The notes under the pieces were generated by a model that was not told the DNA's origin, did no database searches, and saw nothing but the letters and a program-made list of their open reading frames with translations. This document shows positions 14,292 through 18,217 of a stretch of DNA of 18,217 nucleotides, in pieces. Position numbers and translations under genes: made by a program. Within the stretch, counting starts at the first letter, position 1. Each line of letters opens with the position of its first letter. This DNA is from Faecalibacterium sp. (GTDB taxonomy: Bacteria; Bacillota; Clostridia; Oscillospirales; Ruminococcaceae), in the NCBI GenBank assembly GCA_017483235.1, contig JAFULE010000226.1:1-18217 (forward strand). The letters run 5' to 3'.

Positions 14292-14846
14292 TTAGCGGCG
14301 GCCCAGCATCCGGTGCAGGCGCGGCTGCCACACATAGCGGTACAGCCGCAGCAGGTTTACCAGCGCACGGTCCAGCAGCAGAAAGGCGATATTTCCAATC
14401 AGCAGTGTACCCGCCGCCAGGGCAAGGCCCAGGCCTGCCAACCCGGCAGCCAACTGACCGGGAAAAAACAGGCTGTACAGCAGCAGATACATTACTAAAA
14501 TGGTCAAATTAAAATACAAAAGTTTGGCCGCGCCCTGCAGCAGTCTGGGGCGCAGCTTTTCGAAATAAGGCTTAATGAGGGGGTAATACCCCAAGAACAG
14601 ATAGACAAAGGCAATTTCACGGTCGGCCACAAACAGCAGTGACAGCAATGCCACCGCAGCGTACTGGGTCCACGCCATTCTGCGGCCGCATTCCACGCAC
14701 ACCACCATCACCATGGCCGATGCAATGGCCGGGGCAATGTACATGGCAACCGGGATGACCACCCCCAACTGCATGACCGCAAGGGCCAGCGCCCCCAGCA
14801 CACCGCACAGCGCGATCTGCCAGCTTTTGGTATTAGAGGATCTCAT
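14292..14846 (-). CDS. Hypothetical multi-pass membrane protein
   Basis: Product of 184 residues with about five predicted membrane helices (about 9-35, 38-52, 56-76, 109-129, 135-160) and an amphipathic Arg-rich C-terminus. The compact hydrophobic fold with a FLGYYPLIKPYFEKL loop recalls small integral membrane proteins of Clostridia next to DUF5685; I cannot name a function. The start is placed at the ATG at 14846, which overlaps the end of the DUF5685 gene by 14 nt (ATG inside its last codons) with GGGAG 4 nt upstream. The longer frame to 14915 would overlap by more and has a low-complexity N-terminus. The overlap shows translational coupling with DUF5685. It ends 40 nt before the glmS ribozyme. 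Confidence 0.78.
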   Translation of the reverse strand: MRSSNTKSWQIALCGVLGALALAVMQLGVVIPVAMYIAPAIASAMVMVVCVECGRRMAWTQYAAVALLSLLFVADREIAFVYLFLGYYPLIKPYFEKLRPRLLQGAAKLLYFNLTILVMYLLLYSLFFPGQLAAGLAGLGLALAAGTLLIGNIAFLLLDRALVNLLRLYRYVWQPRLHRMLGRR

Positions 14847-15714
14847 CCAGCTCCCACGATCCTTTCCGCTCGGTTCTGGCTTCACCGGCGTGTTCCACCG
14901 TGTGCTCCAGCCCAAGGAAGATGATGTTATCCAGCAGTGACCGGTTCAGCTTGACGCCCAGCAGATTGTACGCCCGGGCCAGCTCCACCGCTGCACGGTG
15001 GCAGCGGCTTTTTGCGCTTTCCAGCGCCGCTTCGCGGGTAAGGCCGTTGAGCACAAATACATTGTAGGCGCCGCTTGCCTTGTCAGACTCGTACCGCTCG
15101 GCACTGCGCAGCAGATAATAGATCTTGCCCAGATAAAACCCCATGCGGCGCAGCGGCTTTACTGCGCTTTCGTCGGGGGCGCAGGCCGCATACAGCGCGC
15201 CGTAGAAGTTGCCCATCGGCTCGCAGGCGGCGTCGAAATCGGTGCAGGCCGATTGTTCCAGCACGGCGGCATGATCCCGCGCCTGCTGCAGCAAACGATC
15301 GATCTGGCGCCCCTCGGTGAGGGCGCGGCGATGGGCCATGCGCAGTACTGCTTTTTCGTAATAAAACCGCAGCCGTGCAAAAAGCCCCAGACGGGCGGTG
15401 TCCTGCCGGGCAGCCTCCTGCCATGCCAGCAGGATCTCGGTCTGTGCTGCATAACGTATGCCCTTGGTATGGCTCATCATCCGCTGACGTTTGAGCAGGT
15501 GTTTGCCGCACACATTGCGCACCACGGTGCCTTCGCGCCCGGCCAGACAATCGGCCACCAGCGCCAACACGACCATGTCGTGATTCAGCAGCCTGTGGGT
15601 GGCCGTGCCGTAATCGGCGCGCAGCTGGCTGCACACCCCGCAGCAATAGCTGCGATAGGTGCGATAGTCCTGAATTTTCAGTTCGGGAATATACGGGCTG
15701 AGGTATCCCTTCAT
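14833..15714 (-). CDS. DUF5685 family protein
   Basis: Product of 293 residues, soluble and mostly helical. The N-terminus (MKGYLSPYIPELKIQDYRTYRSYCCGVCSQL) has the tyrosine-rich opening and the YCCGVC cysteine cluster I associate with DUF5685; a later Cys (VRNVCGKHLLKRQ) and an invariant-looking NHDMVVLALVADCL stretch follow. Near the C-terminus are LGKIYYLLRSAERYESD and a NIIFLGLEHTVE segment. The Cys cluster may bind metal; the family has no assigned reaction. The ATG at 15714 has AGGTAGG about 8 nt upstream. It heads a two-gene unit with the overlapping membrane protein gene, and a good promoter lies 39-67 nt upstream. Confidence 0.85.
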   Translation of the reverse strand: MKGYLSPYIPELKIQDYRTYRSYCCGVCSQLRADYGTATHRLLNHDMVVLALVADCLAGREGTVVRNVCGKHLLKRQRMMSHTKGIRYAAQTEILLAWQEAARQDTARLGLFARLRFYYEKAVLRMAHRRALTEGRQIDRLLQQARDHAAVLEQSACTDFDAACEPMGNFYGALYAACAPDESAVKPLRRMGFYLGKIYYLLRSAERYESDKASGAYNVFVLNGLTREAALESAKSRCHRAAVELARAYNLLGVKLNRSLLDNIIFLGLEHTVEHAGEARTERKGSWELDEIL

Positions 15715-15752
15715 CGGTGCGGCCTACCTTCCGGGTGAAAAATTACGGTTTT

Positions 15753-15781
15753 ATTATAGTATAACCCCTGCAAAATCGCAA
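15753..15781 (-). promoter_or_regulatory. Promoter of the DUF5685 unit (may also drive glmS)
   Basis: On the minus strand TTGCGA (15776-15781), 17-bp spacer, perfect TATAAT (15753-15758). A TTGACA further upstream (15784-15789) is spaced 20 bp from an alternative TATACT and overlaps the stop of the deacetylase gene. No terminator separates this promoter from glmS. Confidence 0.7.
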
Positions 15782-15785
15782 CCTG

Positions 15786-16634
15786 TCAAAGACCGGAAAA
15801 CACAGAGTTTAAGGGGTAAATATCCCGCACGGTGCAGAAGGTGTAGCCGTTTTCTTTAAACCATGCAATGATGTCCGGCAGGGCCTCTACGGTGTTGCCG
15901 GTGGCAGCGGTGTCGTGCATCAGCACCACACAGGTGCTCAGGTTGGCGGCGTCCTGCACCACATTTTTATAGATGCGGGCCGCGCTGGGCTTACCGCCGG
16001 CGGCATCCTCGGCGCAGACGTTCCAGTCGATCCAGTGATATCCCTTTTCTTCGGCCTGCTGCTTGAGGGTTTTCATAATGCCGCTGCCGCCATAGCGGCG
16101 GCTGATGGTGTTGGTGCTGCCGCCCGGAAAACGCAGATAGTTTATGCCATCGGTATCCACATAGGCGCTGAGCTGCTGTTTAAGGGTTTCGATGTCCTGC
16201 CAATAGGCATCGGGGCTTTGGTAGATTTTGCTGTAATCGTGGGTGGCCGAATGCAGCGCGATCTGATGCCCCTGCTCGATCTGCCGGGCAAGCAGAGGCA
16301 GATACTTCTGGTTGTTTTCGGCTGCAATGACAAAAAAGGTGGCCGGTACCCGCTGCTCGGCCAGAATCTGCAGCACCTTTTCGGTGTTATGGCTGGGGCC
16401 GTCATCGAAGGTAAGGCAGACCCGGCGCACATCGTCGGCCGAGGCCTGCTGCGCCTGCGCAAAAACCGCATCCGGCACGGTGGTCAGGTCGTCATCGGCA
16501 CAGCCACAAATCGGCACTGCGTCGGCCGATGAACAATAGCCCACCCAAAAGGCAAAGCCGGCCGCCAGAACAGTGGCAGCCGCCGATTTGAGAATATGCC
16601 CCAGCGCGGGGTTGGAAATGATCGTTCTGTGCAT
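15786..16634 (-). CDS. Extracellular polysaccharide deacetylase (NodB domain)
   Basis: Product of 282 residues: a short basic N-terminus, one membrane segment (about 12-32) acting as signal peptide or anchor, a linker, then a NodB domain. All five catalytic motifs are present: TFDDGPS (general base and metal Asp), HSATHDY (metal His residues), RFPGGSTN, WNVCAEDAAG, and LMHDTAATGNT. Such proteins remove acetyl groups from cell-wall GlcNAc or MurNAc; the layout resembles the PdaA/PgdA-type enzymes, but the substrate cannot be told from sequence. The start ATG at 16634 has AGGGGG about 6-7 nt upstream; the longer open frame to 16844 runs antisense through a tRNA and is rejected. No terminator separates it from the DUF5685 gene downstream. 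Confidence 0.93.
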   Translation of the reverse strand: MHRTIISNPALGHILKSAAATVLAAGFAFWVGYCSSADAVPICGCADDDLTTVPDAVFAQAQQASADDVRRVCLTFDDGPSHNTEKVLQILAEQRVPATFFVIAAENNQKYLPLLARQIEQGHQIALHSATHDYSKIYQSPDAYWQDIETLKQQLSAYVDTDGINYLRFPGGSTNTISRRYGGSGIMKTLKQQAEEKGYHWIDWNVCAEDAAGGKPSAARIYKNVVQDAANLSTCVVLMHDTAATGNTVEALPDIIAWFKENGYTFCTVRDIYPLNSVFSGL

Positions 16635-16700
16635 AAAAAAGCCCCCTGTACAGTCCCTTTTCACAGGATATGATGCGGCGGGGCAGCTTATGAAAAAAGC

Positions 16701-16729
16701 TTGACTTACACAGGTGGTTATGCTAAAAT
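16701..16729 (+). promoter_or_regulatory. Promoter of tRNA-Leu
   Basis: TTGACT (16701-16706), 17-bp spacer, TAAAAT (16724-16729), 31 nt before the mature tRNA. Confidence 0.75.
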
Positions 16730-16760
16730 ATGTTGGTGCTATGGAGTACGCCAACGATAT

Positions 16761-16843
16761 GCGAGGGTGGCGGAATCGGCAGACGCGCACGTTTGAGGTG
16801 CGTGTGGGTAACCATGGGGGTTCAAATCCCCTCCCTCGCACCA
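16761..16843 (+). tRNA. tRNA-Leu(GAG)
   Basis: The acceptor stem GCGAGGG (16761-16767) pairs with CCCTCGC (16833-16839), followed by A and an encoded CCA. The anticodon stem CACGT/GCGTG closes a TTGAGGT loop with anticodon GAG at 16795-16797, reading CTC and CTT. A long variable arm (class II) and the GGTTCAAATCC T-loop region are present. Confidence 0.95.
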
Positions 16844-16851
16844 CAGGAAGA

Positions 16852-16895
16852 AGCCGCAGAAATCAGCCATTTTGGCTTGTTTCTGCGGCTTTTTT
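16852..16895 (+). terminator. Terminator of tRNA-Leu
   Basis: An 11-bp stem AGCCGCAGAAA/TTTCTGCGGCT (16852-16862 with 16880-16890), with an inner AGCC/GGCT hairpin, followed by five T. It lies 8 nt after the tRNA CCA. Confidence 0.9.
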
Positions 16896-17125
16896 CATCT
16901 TCAATACCAGTCAAAAACAATCTACACCAAGCAAAAAAAGCTCGTAAAATCTTCGTACAAAAAAGGCGGCCGTTTCGATAAGCAAATATCGCAAACGGTC
17001 GCCCTTTTTATTTCTGTCCCAATTCGACTTCGTGTTGCCGGTGAAAAGTCTGTGTATAAACCCGCATTCGTTTGAATAAATCTACATCCTGAAGCGCTCA
17101 TCTCGTGGGGGTACTTTGGGGCGCA
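16896..17125. other. AT-rich intergenic stretch with a long hairpin, no gene supported
   Basis: No convincing coding frame is seen. A minus-strand frame here (16922-17452) runs antisense into the GyrI-like gene and has no usable start context. The stretch marks the change from GC-rich to AT-rich sequence. Confidence 0.5.
16965..17008. terminator. Orphan bidirectional hairpin/terminator
   Basis: GGCGGCCGTTTCGATA pairs with TATCGCAAACGGTCGCC (16965-16980 with 16987-17003) with one mismatch and one bulge, flanked by AAAAAA before and TTTTT after. No gene ends nearby on either strand except the tRNA, which has its own terminator. It may be a backup terminator or part of a mobile or repeat element. 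Confidence 0.55.
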
Positions 17126-17154
17126 TTGAAAAAAGCAGAAAAATATTGTACGAT
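17126..17154 (+). promoter_or_regulatory. Candidate promoter of the GyrI-like gene
   Basis: TTGAAA (17126-17131), 17-bp spacer, TACGAT (17149-17154), 40 nt before the start codon. Moderate match in AT-rich sequence. Confidence 0.5.
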
Positions 17155-17194
17155 ATAAATAAATTTGAATCACTGTTTTTAGGAGGATGGAGAT

Positions 17195-17827
17195 ATGCCT
17201 TTTGACTTTAAGAAAGAATACAAGGAATTTTATATGCCGAAGAACAGACCGGAACTTATAACCGTGCCCAAAATGAACTATATTGCTGTAAGAGGCAAAG
17301 GCGATCCTAACATCGAAGGTGGAGCATATCAGCAGGCAATCAGCGTTTTGTATGCTGTTGCATACACCTTGAAAATGAGTTATAAAACAGAATACAAAAT
17401 CGAGAGGTTCTTTGAGTATGTTGTACCACCTCTTGAAGGATTTTGGTGGCAAGCTGATGTTGATGGTGTGAACTATTCCGACAAGTCAACGTTTAACTGG
17501 ATATCAGTAATCCGCTTGCCAGATTTCGTTTCTAAGGCAGACTTTGAATGGGCAGTAGCAACAGCAACCAAGAAGAAAAAGCTGGATTGTTCCTCAGCAG
17601 AATTTATGACCATCGAAGAGGGCTTGTGCGTTCAAATAATGCACTCTGGGCCCTTTGATGACGAGCCCGCAACAGTTGCCTTGATGGATGCCTACTTGGA
17701 ACAGAACGGATATGTAAACGACTTCAACAAAAACAGGTTGCATCATGAGATTTATATGTCCGATGCAAGAAAGGTCGCTCCCGATAAATGGAAAACCGTC
17801 ATTCGGCATCCGATTAAAAAGGCATAA
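17195..17827 (+). CDS. GyrI-like small-molecule-binding domain protein
   Basis: Product of 210 residues. It matches the GyrI-like (SBM/effector-binding) proteins common in Firmicutes: FDFKKEYKEFYMPK opening, NYIAVRGKGDPN, a YAVAYTLKMSYK segment, FFEYVVPPLEGFWW, FNWISVIRLPDFV, GLCVQIMHSGPFDDEPATV, and a C-terminal HHEIYMSDARKVAPDKWKTVIRHPIKK. There is no DNA-binding domain, so it is a stand-alone effector-binding domain; some stand-alone members hydrolyse cyclopropanoid genotoxins, which cannot be assigned here. AGGAGG lies 8-9 nt before the ATG. Base composition is clearly more AT-rich than the genes to its left, suggesting recent acquisition or a different genomic neighbourhood. Confidence 0.92.
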   Translation: MPFDFKKEYKEFYMPKNRPELITVPKMNYIAVRGKGDPNIEGGAYQQAISVLYAVAYTLKMSYKTEYKIERFFEYVVPPLEGFWWQADVDGVNYSDKSTFNWISVIRLPDFVSKADFEWAVATATKKKKLDCSSAEFMTIEEGLCVQIMHSGPFDDEPATVALMDAYLEQNGYVNDFNKNRLHHEIYMSDARKVAPDKWKTVIRHPIKKA

Positions 17828-17854
17828 CCAATTGTAGTTTATCAACCAGATTTA

Positions 17855-17890
17855 AGAGCGCACTTCTATACATCCATAGTGTATCGTGCG
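17855..17890. repeat. Short imperfect inverted repeat
   Basis: CGCAC and GTGCG flank an inner ATACA/TGTAT pair with a 7-nt loop in the gap after the GyrI-like gene. It has no U-tract, so it is not a standard terminator. Function unknown. Confidence 0.35.
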
Positions 17891-17902
17891 TTGTACGATT
17901 TT

Positions 17903-17954
17903 GCACCGCACCAAAGCTTCCCTTTACACAAGGGAGCCTTTCCGAAACCGGTGC
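17903..17954. repeat. Nested inverted repeat, candidate dispersed intergenic element
   Basis: An outer pair GCACCG (17903-17908) and CGGTGC (17949-17954) encloses an inner hairpin, CTTCCCTT with AAGGGAG around TACAC. The inner part, read on the minus strand as GGCTCCCTTGTGTAAAGGG, resembles short repeats I recall between genes in Faecalibacterium-type genomes. That recollection is not verified here. Confidence 0.45.
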
Positions 17955-17960
17955 ATATTG

Positions 17961-18000
17961 AAAAAAATCCGACCTATGATCGTGACCATAGGTCGGATTT
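17961..18000 (-). terminator. Terminator of the VanY-type gene
   Basis: A 14-bp perfect stem (17965-17978 with 17987-18000, 8-nt loop) is followed by a run of U on the minus strand (from the A7 at 17961-17967). It lies about 50 nt after the stop of the minus-strand gene. Confidence 0.85.
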
Positions 18001-18015
18001 AACTATTTTACGAAC

Positions 18016-18041
18016 CCTGCCCGAACGGCAGGTGTTTTTTT
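18016..18041 (+). terminator. Plus-strand intrinsic terminator
   Basis: CCTGCC (18016-18021), loop CGAAC, GGCAGG (18027-18032), then TG and seven T. It is oriented to stop transcripts from the GyrI-like gene 190 nt upstream before they enter the minus-strand gene. Confidence 0.75.
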
Positions 18042-18051
18042 GCGTTAAAAA

Positions 18052-18217
18052 TTATTGTGCAAGATATTCTTCAAGGCAAAGACCGGATTCTTTGATAAGA
18101 ACGGCCTGTTCTTTTCCGACATAACGGAAATGCCATGGTTCGTGTTCAAAACCGGTTATATCGGTCTTGTCTGCAGGATAGCGGAGAATGAATCCGTATT
18201 CGTGTGCGTGTTCAAGA
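18052..18217 (-). CDS. D-alanyl-D-alanine carboxypeptidase, VanY/LdcB family, C-terminal fragment cut by window edge
   Basis: Only the last 54 codons are in the window (TAA at 18054-18052). They read LEHAHEYGFILRYP, then DITGFEHEPWHFRYVG, then ESGLCLEEYLAQ. The E-x-PWH-x-RYVG block carries the catalytic Glu and the zinc-binding His of the VanY (LAS) metallopeptidase family, which trims D-alanine from peptidoglycan stem peptides. The upstream catalytic part and start lie beyond the window. The base composition matches the adjacent AT-rich segment. VanY here does not by itself imply vancomycin resistance: no other van genes are visible. Confidence 0.88.
   Translation of the reverse strand, partial: LEHAHEYGFILRYPADKTDITGFEHEPWHFRYVGKEQAVLIKESGLCLEEYLAQ

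Noticed and set aside
16635..16844. An N-terminal extension of 70 codons on the polysaccharide deacetylase.
   Set aside because: It lies antisense to tRNA-Leu and precedes a good start with a Shine-Dalgarno and signal anchor.
16922..17452. A 176-codon minus-strand frame.
   Set aside because: It overlaps the well-supported GyrI-like gene antisense, crosses a long hairpin and has no recognisable domain.
17879..18124. An 81-codon plus-strand frame.
   Set aside because: It runs through a repeat, two terminators and the antisense of the VanY-type fragment, with no ribosome binding site.
1..18217. CRISPR arrays, insertion sequences, integrases, prophage or toxin-antitoxin pairs.
   Set aside because: No regularly spaced direct repeats, transposase or integrase motifs or phage genes were seen. 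The XRE protein is paired with DUF2975, not with a toxin.
18052..18217. Vancomycin resistance inferred from the VanY-type fragment.
   Set aside because: The VanY/LdcB family is widespread in cell-wall remodelling and no vanH, vanA/B, vanX or two-component genes are visible.

Overview
This window most likely comes from a gut Clostridia genome (Oscillospiraceae/Ruminococcaceae, of the Faecalibacterium-Subdoligranulum-Gemmiger kind). The basis is high-GC coding with Firmicutes gene content: a DUF2975/YozG-type pair, DUF5685, a Prok-RING/DUF2628 protein, a zinc-type S18 and a glmS ribozyme. The genus is inferred; no 16S is present.

Layout: (1) 1-4312, plus strand: the 3' two thirds of uvrB (cut by the window edge) overlap a complete uvrA with a TTG start, closed by a bidirectional terminator. 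(2) 4384-7361, minus strand: a compact five-gene operon (DUF2975 membrane protein, small XRE regulator, polytopic DUF4153/DUF4173-like protein, two small membrane proteins) behind a near-consensus promoter. (3) 7540-8661, minus strand: prfB (RF2) with no programmed frameshift, divergent from (4) a plus-strand RING/zinc-ribbon/DUF2628 gene that is frameshifted near a C7 tract, followed by galU. (5) 10841-12041, plus strand: rpsF-ssb-rpsR with a consensus promoter and a structured leader. (6) 12132-16634, minus strand: glmS preceded by a glmS ribozyme, then (further upstream) a small membrane gene overlapping a DUF5685 gene, then a polysaccharide deacetylase. (7) 16761-16843: tRNA-Leu(GAG). (8) 16896 to the end: a visibly more AT-rich stretch with a GyrI-like gene, hairpin/repeat sequence and the C-terminal end of a VanY-type carboxypeptidase on the minus strand.

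Most genes are housekeeping: nucleotide excision repair, translation termination, UDP-glucose synthesis, ribosome and SSB, amino-sugar synthesis under ribozyme feedback, and cell-wall modification. I found no clearly new multi-gene defence or biosynthetic system. The most interesting points are the frameshifted RING-DUF2628 gene with a perfect palindrome over its -10 box, the five-gene DUF2975/XRE membrane operon, a plus-strand terminator with an alternative pairing inside the glmS leader, the rpsF leader hairpins, and the fused-in-frame RF2 frameshift site.
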